A program made the translations under genes and the position numbers. From positions 1-59,915 of the forward strand of contig NZ_JAIXZS010000019.1 of NCBI RefSeq assembly GCF_027489515.1: DNA of 59,915 nucleotides, in the 5' to 3' direction. Under the pieces are notes generated by a model. That model was not told the origin of the DNA. It saw only the letters and a list, made by a program, of their open reading frames with translations, and searched no databases. Source of the DNA: Novosphingobium sp. (lineage in GTDB: Bacteria > Pseudomonadota > Alphaproteobacteria > Sphingomonadales > Sphingomonadaceae). Of the stretch, positions 36,807-45,752 are shown one piece after another; positions within the stretch are counted from its first letter, which is position 1; the number at the start of each line of letters is the position of its first letter.

Positions 36807-37226
36807 ATGTCCGTCGAGCTACTCAGCATCGGAAAGCTCGCCACCGCGACCGGAACGAAGGTAGAGACAATTCGCTACTATGAGAGTGTGGGCTTGCTTG
36901 CCCCGCCGGGTCGGACCAAGGGCAATTATCGGGCCTACTCTGCGCAGCATCTCGCACGGCTCAGCTTCATCCGCCGCGCCCGCGCGCTGGGTTTCTCAAT
37001 CGGCCAGGTCCAGGAGCTTCTCAAGCTCGCTGACCAGAAGGGCATCTCGTGCAAGGCTGTGGACACGATCGCCCGCGATCATCTTGCCGAAATCGACCGA
37101 AAGCTTCGGGATCTGAATACGCTACGCTCGGAATTGAGCAGCGTGATCGTCCAGTGTGGGCACGGCACCATTTCGGAATGCCGCATCATTGAAACCCTGG
37201 CGCCGGATTCTGCCGCGGGCGGTTAG
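36807..37226 (+). CDS. pbrR: MerR-family Pb/Cd/Zn sensor (PbrR/CadR-like)
   Basis: The 139-residue regulator starts at the ATG at 36807. After the winged-helix part (SIGKLATATGTKVETIRYYE) the metal ligands are Cys82, Cys117 and Cys125 (GISCKAV and VQCGHGTISEC). This three-Cys pattern is that of PbrR/CadR sensors; it lacks the His-rich tail of some CadR proteins. It is divergent from pbrA and should act on the three near-identical promoters at 36771, 37296 and 39355. Confidence 0.87.
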   Translation: MSVELLSIGKLATATGTKVETIRYYESVGLLAPPGRTKGNYRAYSAQHLARLSFIRRARALGFSIGQVQELLKLADQKGISCKAVDTIARDHLAEIDRKLRDLNTLRSELSSVIVQCGHGTISECRIIETLAPDSAAGG

Positions 37227-37295
37227 GAGGGGGCGGCAGGCTCAGATTTGCTTTTGCGGTTAGCTGCGTTAATGCAAACAAGTCGCAAAAACTGC

Positions 37296-37326
37296 TTGAC
37301 CCTCTAGCTGCTAGAGGGTCTAAAAG
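37296..37326 (+). promoter_or_regulatory. PbrR-type promoter of pbrT
   Basis: TTGACC (37296-37301) and TAAAAG (37321-37326) are 19 bp apart, with the near-perfect dyad CTCTAGCTGCTAGAGGGTC as the spacer. The ATG of pbrT follows seven bases after the -10 box, so transcription would begin at or next to the start codon. Confidence 0.87.
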
Positions 37327-37332
37327 AAGCGG

Positions 37333-39324
37333 ATGTTTACGTCCTCGAGCAGCCTCTGCCTTTTGTCGATCTGCGGGCGAGCACCCTCACTCCACCGATG
37401 GGTGTTCCGCGTATTGACGGTGCTTGCTGCTGCGTCCTGCGCATTGGGCGCAAGCGCCATCGCCCAAGCCGAAACAGTTGACGTCCAGACCGCATGGCGG
37501 CTGCTCGACTACATGGCAGTCGATTACGGTGGCGCGGTCTCCGGCGGAAAGGTCAAGAGCGCGTCCGAATATAGCGAAATGACCGAGTTTGCAGCGTCGG
37601 TCTCCGCGCGTCTCGCGACGCTGCCGCCAACACCCGAGCGCAGCAGGCTCATCGATCGTGCGGTACGGCTTCAGGCGGTTGTTGCCGCCAAGGGCTCACC
37701 GAACCAGGTTGCCGACCTTGCCCATGGTCTCGCCGCCGATCTGCTCAAGGCCTATCCGGTCCCGCTTGCTCCAGCCAAGGCGCCCGATTTCGCTCGTGGT
37801 GCGACGCTCTTCGCCCAGAATTGCGCGAGCTGCCACGGTGCGGCCGGCGACGGTCGCGGCCCGAACGCCGCCAAGCTCGCCACCCCGCCAATCGCGTTCA
37901 CCGACGTTGCTCGCGCCCGCCAGCGCAGCCCCTTCGCGCTCTATCAGGTGATTGACCAGGGCATCGACGGCACCGCGATGCAAAGCTTCTCATCGCTGCC
38001 ATCCGATGATCGCTGGGCGCTTGCCTTCTATGCTGGACATTTCGCCTTTTCCGATGCCGCCGCTAAGGAAGGCGAACGGCTCTGGAAAGCCGATCCTAGC
38101 CTTCGCCAGCGGATTCCCGATCTGACCGCGTTGGCCGGGATGACTCCGGCGATCCTCGCCAAAGACGTGGGAGCAGACAAGGCCGATACGGTCATTGCTT
38201 ATTTGCGCCGCCACCCGGAAGCGGTCGTTCAGCAGGCATCCGGCTCCCTTGATGTGGCACGCGCGAAGCTTGGACAGAGCCTTGCGGCCTATCGCGCGGG
38301 CGACCGCCACAGTGCGCAGGAGCTGGCTCTATCGGCCTATCTCGACGGATTCGAACCGCTCGAACCGATGCTGACCGCGCGTGACGCAACGCTCATGGGG
38401 CATATCGAAAGCGCCATGGGCGAATTTCGGGCCTCGCTCCAGCAAGGTCGACCCGCCGACGAGATAGCGAGCCGTGTTCAGGTGCTCGATGGCTTGTTCG
38501 ACGACGCCGATGCAGCCTTGTCCCCGGACGCGGCGAGCAGCGCTTCGACCTTTCTGGGCGCGTTCACCATCCTGCTGCGCGAGGGGCTCGAAGCTCTGCT
38601 GATCGTCGTTGCGATGATCGCCTTCCTTCGCAAGGCCGAGCGACCCGAGGTGCTGCCCTATGTTCATGGCGGTTGGATCGGCGCGCTGGCGGCGGGCGGC
38701 CTGACCTGGGCGGTAGCAACCTATGCGATCGGGATCAGTGGCGCGAGCCGGGAGTTGACCGAAGGCTTTGGATCGCTGTTCGCGGGCATCGTCCTGCTCT
38801 CCGTGGGTATCTGGATGCACGGCAAGGCGCAGGCGGACCAATGGCAGCGCTACATCCGCGAAAAAATGTCGCACGCACTGTCACGGCAATCGGCTTGGTT
38901 CCTGTTCGGCCTGGCCTTCATTGTCGTCTATCGCGAGGTGTTCGAGACCATCCTGTTTTATGCCGCGCTCTGGACCCAGGGTAATGGCGGGGTCATGCTG
39001 GCTGGCGCTGGCTCGGCGGTCCTGCTGCTCGGCTTCATTGCCTGGGGGATGCTGCGCTACAGTCGCGACCTGCCGATCGCGAAGTTCTTCGCCTACAGCG
39101 CGTGGCTGATGGCGCTTCTCACGATCGTACTCGCCGGCAAGGGTGTGTCGGCGCTGCAGGAAGCCGGCATAATCGACATTGCGCCGCTCGCGGGCGGAAT
39201 TCGGGTCTCGGTGCTCGGCATCTTCCCGACCGTGCAGTCGATGGGTGCCCAGTTGCTAATGCTCGTCGCGGTGGCTGGCGGGTTCGCTCTCAACCGGCGC
39301 CGTGCCGTCGTTGCAACCACCTGA
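37333..39324 (+). CDS. pbrT: PbrT: cytochrome c - FTR1 fusion transporter
   Basis: The 663-residue protein joins a secreted cytochrome c domain to an FTR1-type permease, the PbrT architecture. The signal segment is at about residues 24-46, the haem motif CASCH at 164-168, and the permease begins near 405 with the FTR1 motifs REGLE (416-420) and REVFE (534-538). PbrT is thought to bring Pb(II) into the cytoplasm. The ATG at 37333 would make the mRNA leaderless; a GTG at 37402 would leave a tidy signal peptide (FRVLTVLAAASCALG) but has no clear ribosome site. Confidence 0.88.
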   Translation: MFTSSSSLCLLSICGRAPSLHRWVFRVLTVLAAASCALGASAIAQAETVDVQTAWRLLDYMAVDYGGAVSGGKVKSASEYSEMTEFAASVSARLATLPPTPERSRLIDRAVRLQAVVAAKGSPNQVADLAHGLAADLLKAYPVPLAPAKAPDFARGATLFAQNCASCHGAAGDGRGPNAAKLATPPIAFTDVARARQRSPFALYQVIDQGIDGTAMQSFSSLPSDDRWALAFYAGHFAFSDAAAKEGERLWKADPSLRQRIPDLTALAGMTPAILAKDVGADKADTVIAYLRRHPEAVVQQASGSLDVARAKLGQSLAAYRAGDRHSAQELALSAYLDGFEPLEPMLTARDATLMGHIESAMGEFRASLQQGRPADEIASRVQVLDGLFDDADAALSPDAASSASTFLGAFTILLREGLEALLIVVAMIAFLRKAERPEVLPYVHGGWIGALAAGGLTWAVATYAIGISGASRELTEGFGSLFAGIVLLSVGIWMHGKAQADQWQRYIREKMSHALSRQSAWFLFGLAFIVVYREVFETILFYAALWTQGNGGVMLAGAGSAVLLLGFIAWGMLRYSRDLPIAKFFAYSAWLMALLTIVLAGKGVSALQEAGIIDIAPLAGGIRVSVLGIFPTVQSMGAQLLMLVAVAGGFALNRRRAVVATT

Positions 39325-39354
39325 TGAAGATCGGACCAGGACCCGATATTCGTC

Positions 39355-39385
39355 TTGACCCTCTAGTGGCTAGAGGGTGCATAAG
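39355..39385 (+). promoter_or_regulatory. Third PbrR-type promoter
   Basis: TTGACC (39355-39360) and CATAAG (39380-39385) are separated by 19 bp; the spacer CTCTAGTGGCTAGAGGGTG carries the same dyad as the other two. It lies 30 bases after pbrT and points to the broken CDF gene, the His-rich protein and czcCBA, placing that operon under the same sensor. Confidence 0.83.
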
Positions 39386-39417
39386 GCTTCTCATGATGCT
39401 TGCACGCGTGGATAATC

Positions 39418-39546
39418 ATGGTCTGTAGTAGCTGCCAGTCGGATGCGCCGGCGGCGCCCGATCCGCGATGGCACCGGGTGCTGCGGATCGCTCTCGCGAT
39501 CAATCTTGTGATGTCGGGTCTATCCCGTTGTCGTCTTTCCTGTTAG
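39418..39546 (+). pseudogene. 5' remnant of a CDF-type cation transporter
   Basis: The ATG at 39418 opens a 42-codon frame (MVCSSCQSDAPAADPRWHRV, then LRIALAINLVM, then an unrelated tail ending SRCRLSC). The first 31 residues resemble the N terminus of the CDF-type cation transporters found next to pbrR in other bacteria, with the CxxC near the start and the beginning of TM1. The match stops there and the frame closes after 11 more codons, so the rest of the gene has been deleted. It is the first frame after the third PbrR-type promoter. Confidence 0.6.
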
Positions 39547-39556
39547 TTCGTTCTCC

Positions 39557-39907
39557 GTGCGACGCCTACTTAACATCCTTGCATATTTGACGATCGCCCT
39601 CTCCTTGGGGACGACGGCGACGGCACATGTGCTGGAACGGCTGGATATAAGCGTTTCATCGCAAGAAATAGGCGTGAGCGAAGTTGCCATGGGCCATGCG
39701 CCCGGCGATGCCGATCAGGTGCCCTCCGACGGTGACAAAGGGTATCCTCACCATCATGGCGGCTGCCACGGCGATCACGTTGCAGCGCCGATCAAGATCT
39801 CCAATGCCGCACTCATGCACGACCTTCGGCTCGCGCCCATCTTCGCAAGCCCCTCCATGCGGCCGCTTTCAACTGCCGATCCCGCGCTAAGGCCGCCCCA
39901 AGCCTGA
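39557..39907 (+). CDS. Small secreted His-rich protein ahead of czcC
   Basis: The 116-residue protein (GTG or ATG-like start at 39557) has a signal peptide (RLLNILAYLTIALSLGTTATA) and a His/Gly/Asp-rich centre (HAPGDADQVP...GYPHHHGGCHGDH). The C terminus ends ADPALRPPQA. Position and size match the CzcI/CnrY-type small periplasmic proteins that precede czcC, and also parallel the small proteins before the two CusC-type genes here. Binding of Zn, Co or Cd is suggested by the histidines. Confidence 0.65.
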   Translation: MRRLLNILAYLTIALSLGTTATAHVLERLDISVSSQEIGVSEVAMGHAPGDADQVPSDGDKGYPHHHGGCHGDHVAAPIKISNAALMHDLRLAPIFASPSMRPLSTADPALRPPQA

Positions 39908-39972
39908 CAATCCGCTGACCCCGCCAGCCATTGCTGCGCGGGGCGAACTCGGTTCGTCAGGAGTCACCATCT

Positions 39973-41331
39973 ATGTATCGTACAATCGCGGCCTTCATGG
40001 TCGCGGCGACCTTGGCCAGTACGGCCGGGGCGCAGACAGCACCGTCGCTCGGCATTCCAGCGACGCCCTCTTCATCACAAGCGGCAGATGCGTTCTCGCT
40101 CGAGAACGCTCTGGCTGCGGGCGGTGTGCCATCAGTCCCATCGGCCGTCGTCAGCAACGGTTTGGCATCGGGGGCGGGGGGTAACGGTCCTGCGCCCCTG
40201 CCATCGGTCGCGGCGGCTACGGCCGGCGTCGATGCCGCGACCGCAGCCCGGCGCGTTGCCGGGCTACGCCCCAACCCCGAGTTTCAGGCTCAGGTCGAGA
40301 ACGTGGCCGGCACTGGCGTTTATAAAGGCCTGCGAAGTTCCGAAACGACAGTGGGTGTGGCGCTGCCGCTGGAGCTGGGCGGCAAACGGCCGGCACGTGT
40401 CGCGCTCGCGACTGCCCGCCTCACTCGGGCGCAGGTCCAGGCGGAAATCGCGCGAGCGGATCTCCGGCTGCGGATCACGCAGCTCTATATCGAAGCCGCC
40501 GCTGCCGAGCGCCGTGCCGAAGTGCTGAGCGAGCAGGCCGGGATCGCCAACAATGCTTTCCGGGTCTCAAGCGAGCGCGTCAAGGCCGGCGACGTCGGCC
40601 CGATCGAACAACAGCGTGCCGACGTGCTGCGCATCAATGCGCAGGTCGCGGCCGAAAGCGCCGCCCGCCAGGCACAGGCGGCTCGGGCCAACCTTGAGAC
40701 ATTGTTGTCGGCACCGGTGACGGGGCCGCTCGATCGCGCGTGGTTCGAGAGGATCGATGGCTACGGACCGCCACGGCCGATCGAGGTCGAAGGGACGTTG
40801 GCCCTGGCGGCGGCGGAGGCCGACGTGCGTACCGCCGACGCGCAAGTGCGCGTTGCCCGATCGCTGCGCGTGCCCGACCTCACCGTCAGCACCTTCGCCC
40901 GCCGATTGGAGGCGACCAACGATACCGCCGCGGTCGTCGGCATCTCGATCCCGATCCCGTTCTTCAACAACGGCAGCGCGTTCGTGGCGCAGTCGCGATC
41001 GGAGCAGACGCAGGCGATCGCGCTGCGCAACCTCGCCGTGATCGATACCCGCCAGCAGATCGCCAGCGCGCAAACCGAAGTGGCGAACGCCGCTGCGACC
41101 GCGCGGGCGGCGGGCGGACCGGCTTTGACGGCGGCACAGGAAGCCGCCCGCATCGCGCGGATCGGTTGGACGCAGGGCAAGTTCGACCAGATCGCGCTCC
41201 TCGATGCCGAGCGCACGCTGTCACAGACCCGCCAGACCTACGTCGATGCTCTCGCCGCCTATCACGACGCACAGGCCCGGCTCGACCGGCTCACGACGCC
41301 GGCCCCCATGATTTCCGGAGATGATCGATGA
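39973..41331 (+). CDS. czcC: Outer-membrane efflux channel CzcC
   Basis: The 452-residue TolC-family protein starts at the ATG at 39973, giving a signal peptide (YRTIAAFMVAATLASTAGAQ). The TolC repeats begin around AARRVAGLRPNPEF and recur after the middle. It forms the outer-membrane channel of the Czc pump. The stop overlaps the czcB ATG by four bases. It is only distantly like the CusC-type proteins in this window, in line with a separate origin of the two pumps. Confidence 0.88.
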   Translation: MYRTIAAFMVAATLASTAGAQTAPSLGIPATPSSSQAADAFSLENALAAGGVPSVPSAVVSNGLASGAGGNGPAPLPSVAAATAGVDAATAARRVAGLRPNPEFQAQVENVAGTGVYKGLRSSETTVGVALPLELGGKRPARVALATARLTRAQVQAEIARADLRLRITQLYIEAAAAERRAEVLSEQAGIANNAFRVSSERVKAGDVGPIEQQRADVLRINAQVAAESAARQAQAARANLETLLSAPVTGPLDRAWFERIDGYGPPRPIEVEGTLALAAAEADVRTADAQVRVARSLRVPDLTVSTFARRLEATNDTAAVVGISIPIPFFNNGSAFVAQSRSEQTQAIALRNLAVIDTRQQIASAQTEVANAAATARAAGGPALTAAQEAARIARIGWTQGKFDQIALLDAERTLSQTRQTYVDALAAYHDAQARLDRLTTPAPMISGDDR

Positions 41332-42494
41332 TTCAAGATAAGCGCCTTCTTGGCGGTGCGGCGGCTGTCGCGATCGTCGCCGCACTTGGCGGCTTCGGGA
41401 TCGCACGCTGGACTGCGAGCGAACCTGCCGCGACCGAAGCGGCAAGCGGCAACGCCGCTGCCCCGGCAGAAGAGGAAAAGACCCCCGACACGGTGGCGAT
41501 GACCGCGCAGGCGGTCCAGCAGGCCGGCATCGCCACAGAGACGATCAATCCCGGCGGGCTCGGCGCGGAAATCGTCGCGCAGGCGATGGTCAGCGCATCG
41601 CCGCAAGGCGAGGCGATCGTGACCGCCCGCGCAGCCGGCGCGGTCACGCGGCTGATGAAGCGCCTCGGTGATCCGGTGCGCGCCGGTGAGACGTTGGCTA
41701 TCGTCGAGAGCCGGGACGCGGCGCAGTTTGCCGCCGATCGCACCGCTGCGGCGGCCAAGTCGACCTTGGCGCAAAAGGCGCTCGCCCGAGAGCAGTACCT
41801 ATACCGCCAGAAGGTCTCGGCACGAGTCGAGCTGGAACAGGCGGAGGCGGAAGCCGCTTCGGCCGCGGCCGAAGCGCGCCGCGCGAGTGTCGCGGCAGGC
41901 GCGGCGCGCGTGACCTCGGATGGTCGCGGTGTGGCGGTCTCGAGCCCGATTTCAGGCCGTGTCACCTCGGAGAATGTCAGTCTAGGCGCGTTCGTCCAGC
42001 CTGAAACCGAGCTGATGCGCGTCGCTGATGCGTCGAAGATTCAGATCGAGGCGGCGGTCGGTCCTACGGACGCACAGCGGCTCACTCCAGGCGATCGGGC
42101 TATCATCGAGCTGCCCGACGGGCGAACGGCGGAGGCGCGAGTACGCGCCGTCACGCCGGGACTCGCCAACGACACGCGCTCGGCGACCGCCGTTCTCGAC
42201 GTGTCGGGCAGTCTTCAGCCCGGCCTCGCGGTGCGGGTGAGGCTGCTGCCGAGCCGTGGCAGCACGTCCAACGCGATCGTGGTGCCGGAGGATGCGGTGC
42301 AGACGCTCGAAGGGCGCGACATCGTGTTCGTGCGGACCGCGAAGGGCTTCCGCGCGCAGACCGTCACGATCGGTCAGCGCAGCAATGGTCGCGTCGAGAT
42401 CTTGAAGGGCCTCGTTGGCGGCGCCCAAGTCGCGACCAAGAACGCATTTCTGCTCAAGGCCGAACTCGGCAAGGGCGCAGGCGAGGAAGAATAA
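41328..42494 (+). CDS. czcB: CzcB-type periplasmic adaptor
   Basis: This 388-residue membrane-fusion protein has an N-terminal anchor (about 8-26), an acidic Ala/Glu linker, the lipoyl-type half-motifs (ASPQGEAIVTARAAGAVTRL and VSSPISGRVTSENVSLG) around a helical hairpin, then the beta-barrel domain. It connects CzcA and CzcC. Unlike the cusB product it lacks the heavy-metal-binding and CusF domains. The czcA ATG follows three bases after the stop, with GAGGAAGA as ribosome site inside this gene. Confidence 0.9.
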   Translation: MIQDKRLLGGAAAVAIVAALGGFGIARWTASEPAATEAASGNAAAPAEEEKTPDTVAMTAQAVQQAGIATETINPGGLGAEIVAQAMVSASPQGEAIVTARAAGAVTRLMKRLGDPVRAGETLAIVESRDAAQFAADRTAAAAKSTLAQKALAREQYLYRQKVSARVELEQAEAEAASAAAEARRASVAAGAARVTSDGRGVAVSSPISGRVTSENVSLGAFVQPETELMRVADASKIQIEAAVGPTDAQRLTPGDRAIIELPDGRTAEARVRAVTPGLANDTRSATAVLDVSGSLQPGLAVRVRLLPSRGSTSNAIVVPEDAVQTLEGRDIVFVRTAKGFRAQTVTIGQRSNGRVEILKGLVGGAQVATKNAFLLKAELGKGAGEEE

Positions 42495-42497
42495 GCC

Positions 42498-45400
42498 ATG
42501 ATCGCAAATCTTATGGCGCTTTCCGTCCGCGCACGATGGGCGGTACTCGCACTTTTCCTCGTCATCGCCGGCCTCGGCGTCTGGCAGCTGACGAAGCTGC
42601 CGATCGACGCAGTGCCGGATATCACCACCAAACAGGTCCAGATCAATACGGTCGACCCGCGTCTATCACCGGTCGAAATCGAGAAGCTCGTCACTTATCC
42701 CGTAGAAATTGCGCTGGCCGGCATCCCCGGTCTGGAGACCACGCGTTCGATCTCGCGCAACGGCTTCAGCCAGGTCAGCGCAATTTTCACCGACAGCACC
42801 GACCTCTACTTCGCACGTCAACAGGTCGGCGAGCGCCTACGGCAAGCGACGAAAAGTTTGCCGCAGGGCGTACAGCCGCAGGTTGGACCGGTCTCGACCG
42901 GTCTCGGCGAGATCGTCATGTATACCGTCGGCTATGCCAATCCGGACGGCAAGGGCGCAAAAAAAGTCGCCGGCCAACCCGGCTGGCAGCCCGATGGGAG
43001 TTACCTGACGCCCGAAGGCGAGCGGCTGACTGACCCTGTGGAGAAGGCTGGTTATCTGCGCACGGTGCAGGATTGGATAATCGGCCCTCAGCTTCGGTCG
43101 GTTAAAGGCATTGCCGGGGTCGATTCTATTGGCGGCTACGCCAAGACCTTCGTGGTCGAACCGGACCCCACAAAACTCGCTAGCTTCGGCATCTCGTACA
43201 GTGAGCTCGGCGAAGCCCTCGAGAATGCCAATCTCGCGGTCGGTGCCAACTACTACAATCGTGGTGGCGAAGCCTATCTTGTGCGCGTCGACTCCCGCGT
43301 GCGTACCGTCGATGAGATCCGCAACGCCGTCGCTGCGACACGGGGCGGTACCCCGATCACCGTTGGCCAGATTGCCAATGTTCGCGTTGGCGGCGACTTG
43401 CGGACGGGCGCCGGGAGCATGAACGGCCGGGAAGCTGTCATCGGCACGGTGCTGATGTTGATCGGCCAGAACAGCCGCGTCGTCGCTGAATCGGCAACTG
43501 CCAAGCTCGACCAGGTAGCAAAGACGCTGCCGCCGGGTATCGAGGTGAAGGTGGTGCTGAACCGCGCCGCGTTGGTCGGGGCTACGGTGGCTACGGTCCA
43601 GCGCAACCTGACTGAAGGCGCGATCTTGGTCGCGGCGTCGCTGTTCCTGCTGCTTGGGAACTGGCGTGCGGCCGTGATCGCGACGCTGGTGATCCCCTTC
43701 TCGTTCCTGATGATGGCAATGGGCATGAATGCCTTCAACGTGCCCGGTAATTTGATGAGCCTTGGGGCGCTCGACTTCGGTCTGATCGTCGATGGTGCGG
43801 TGATCATCATCGAGAACTGCCTCGCCAGATTGGCGCACCGGCAGGAACATGAAGGCCGGTTGCTCTCTCTGCGAGAACGGCTCGAGGAGACGATGCGGGC
43901 CGCGCAGGAGATGATTAAGCCGACCGTCTTCGGTCAGGCGATCATCCTGCTCGCTTTCGCGCCATTGCTCACCTTCACCGGCACCGAGGGCAAGACGTTC
44001 TCGCCGATGGCGATCACCATCATGCTCGCGCTGGTGGCGGCGTTCGTGCTCGCCATCACGCTGGTGCCGGCCCTGGTTGCGATCCTGATCCGCGGCAAGG
44101 TCGCGGAAAAGGATGTGTGGCTGATCCGCCAGTCCAAGCAGCGCTATCTCCCGTTGCTGGACAAGGCGATTGCCCGACCGTGGCCGTTCATCCTCGGTGG
44201 GCTGGCCTTCTTCCTGGCGGCCATCCCGGCGTTCGGGCTGCTCGGCTCGGAGTTCATACCCCAGCTCGACGAAAAGAACCTCGCCTTCGCATCGACGCGC
44301 GTGCCTTCGGTCAGCCTGGATCAATCGCTGGCGATGGAACGCAAGGTCGAAGAGGCGGTCATCAGGATTCCCGAAGTCGCCCTGATGTTTTCGAAAACCG
44401 GAACCGCGGAAGTCGCAAGCGACCCGATGCCGCAAAACGTTTCGGACGGCTTCATTATCCTGAAAGAGAAAGAGGAATGGCCCGAAGGCACGACCAAGGC
44501 CGATGTCGTCGCCAAGATTAAAAAGGCGACCGGCGGGCTGCTCGGCAATCTCTACGAGGTCAGTCAGCCGATTCAGCTCCGCTTCAACGAGCTGATCGCG
44601 GGTGTTCGCGGTGATGTCGCGATCAAGCTCTACGGTGACGATCTCGACAAGATGGCGTTGACCGCCAACGAGATGGTGCGGGTGCTCCAGACGATACCCG
44701 GTGCGGCCAGCGTCAAGGCCGAGCAGGTTGGTGGTGCGCCAGCGCTGGATGTAAGGCTCGACCGCGCCGCCATAGCGCGGCTAGGTCTTACAGTGCGCGA
44801 CGTTGCGGACACGGTTGCGGCAGGGCTCGGCGGCCGTGAGTCGGGGCTCGTGTACGAGGGCGATCGGCGGTTCGATGTCACCGTGCGCGTACCTGAAGCG
44901 ACGCGCGCAAACCTTGACGACATCCGGACGCTGCCGGTGCTGCTGCCAGAAGTCGAAGGACGGCCGCGTGCCCAGGTGCCGCTTGCGCAAGTGGCGCAAA
45001 TCCGGCTGACGGAAGGCCTGAATCAGATCAGCCGGGAAAACGGCAAGCGTCGTGTGGTCGTCCAGGTCAATCTCGGTGGCCGCGATGCGGGTTCATTCGT
45101 CCAGGAAGCGCAAGCGAAGATCGCACAGGTCAAGTTGCCTGCCGGTTACTACCTCGAATGGGGCGGTCAGTTCGAGAACTTGGCCGCGGCATCGAAGCGC
45201 CTGTCGATCGTCGTGCCGCTGTGCTTCCTGGTCATATTCGGGTTGCTATACATGGCGCTCGGCGGGTTCGGCAGAGCAGCGTCAGTGTTTTTGGCGGTGC
45301 CGCTGGGGCTGGCGGGCGGTGTGTTCACGTTGCTGCTGACCGGCATCAACTTTTCGGTGTCGGCGGCGGTCGGGTTCATCTGCCTTGCCGGCGTGGCGGT

Positions 45401-45752
45401 GCTGAACGGTCTTGTAGTTATGTCCGCGATCCGGGAACGCATCGAAGCTGGGCTGCCGGTAGCGGAGGCAATCCGCCACGGTATGGCTGAGAAGATGCGG
45501 GCGGTCATCATGACCGGGTTCGTTCCAGCGATCGGCTTCGTGCCGATGGCGCTCGCCCACGGCACCGGCGCGGAGGTGCAGAAGCCGCTCGCCGTCACCG
45601 TGATCGGCGGTCTCGTCGCCGCCACCATCCTGACACTGCTGGTGCTGCCGGCGATCGCGAAAGTGATCCTCGGGCGGACCGATCGTCAAAATGAGCAAGA
45701 GGCGAACACGCCGCATGGCGAGGAACCCGCCCCGCTGAAAGGAGAAGCATGA
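42498..45752 (+). CDS. czcA: CzcA-type RND Co/Zn/Cd efflux pump
   Basis: This is a 1084-residue heavy-metal RND pump. The TM4 signature LGALDFGLIVDGAVIIIEN, with DFG and the later Asp and Glu, is of the divalent-cation group (CzcA, CnrA) and differs from the cusA product here ([14 protein letters not shown]). A Lys/Gly-rich insertion at about residues 150-185 is longer than in CusA. It exports Co(II), Zn(II) or Cd(II) by proton antiport. The C terminus is cytoplasmic and charged. It is the third gene of czcCBA. Confidence 0.94.
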   Translation: MIANLMALSVRARWAVLALFLVIAGLGVWQLTKLPIDAVPDITTKQVQINTVDPRLSPVEIEKLVTYPVEIALAGIPGLETTRSISRNGFSQVSAIFTDSTDLYFARQQVGERLRQATKSLPQGVQPQVGPVSTGLGEIVMYTVGYANPDGKGAKKVAGQPGWQPDGSYLTPEGERLTDPVEKAGYLRTVQDWIIGPQLRSVKGIAGVDSIGGYAKTFVVEPDPTKLASFGISYSELGEALENANLAVGANYYNRGGEAYLVRVDSRVRTVDEIRNAVAATRGGTPITVGQIANVRVGGDLRTGAGSMNGREAVIGTVLMLIGQNSRVVAESATAKLDQVAKTLPPGIEVKVVLNRAALVGATVATVQRNLTEGAILVAASLFLLLGNWRAAVIATLVIPFSFLMMAMGMNAFNVPGNLMSLGALDFGLIVDGAVIIIENCLARLAHRQEHEGRLLSLRERLEETMRAAQEMIKPTVFGQAIILLAFAPLLTFTGTEGKTFSPMAITIMLALVAAFVLAITLVPALVAILIRGKVAEKDVWLIRQSKQRYLPLLDKAIARPWPFILGGLAFFLAAIPAFGLLGSEFIPQLDEKNLAFASTRVPSVSLDQSLAMERKVEEAVIRIPEVALMFSKTGTAEVASDPMPQNVSDGFIILKEKEEWPEGTTKADVVAKIKKATGGLLGNLYEVSQPIQLRFNELIAGVRGDVAIKLYGDDLDKMALTANEMVRVLQTIPGAASVKAEQVGGAPALDVRLDRAAIARLGLTVRDVADTVAAGLGGRESGLVYEGDRRFDVTVRVPEATRANLDDIRTLPVLLPEVEGRPRAQVPLAQVAQIRLTEGLNQISRENGKRRVVVQVNLGGRDAGSFVQEAQAKIAQVKLPAGYYLEWGGQFENLAAASKRLSIVVPLCFLVIFGLLYMALGGFGRAASVFLAVPLGLAGGVFTLLLTGINFSVSAAVGFICLAGVAVLNGLVVMSAIRERIEAGLPVAEAIRHGMAEKMRAVIMTGFVPAIGFVPMALAHGTGAEVQKPLAVTVIGGLVAATILTLLVLPAIAKVILGRTDRQNEQEANTPHGEEPAPLKGEA

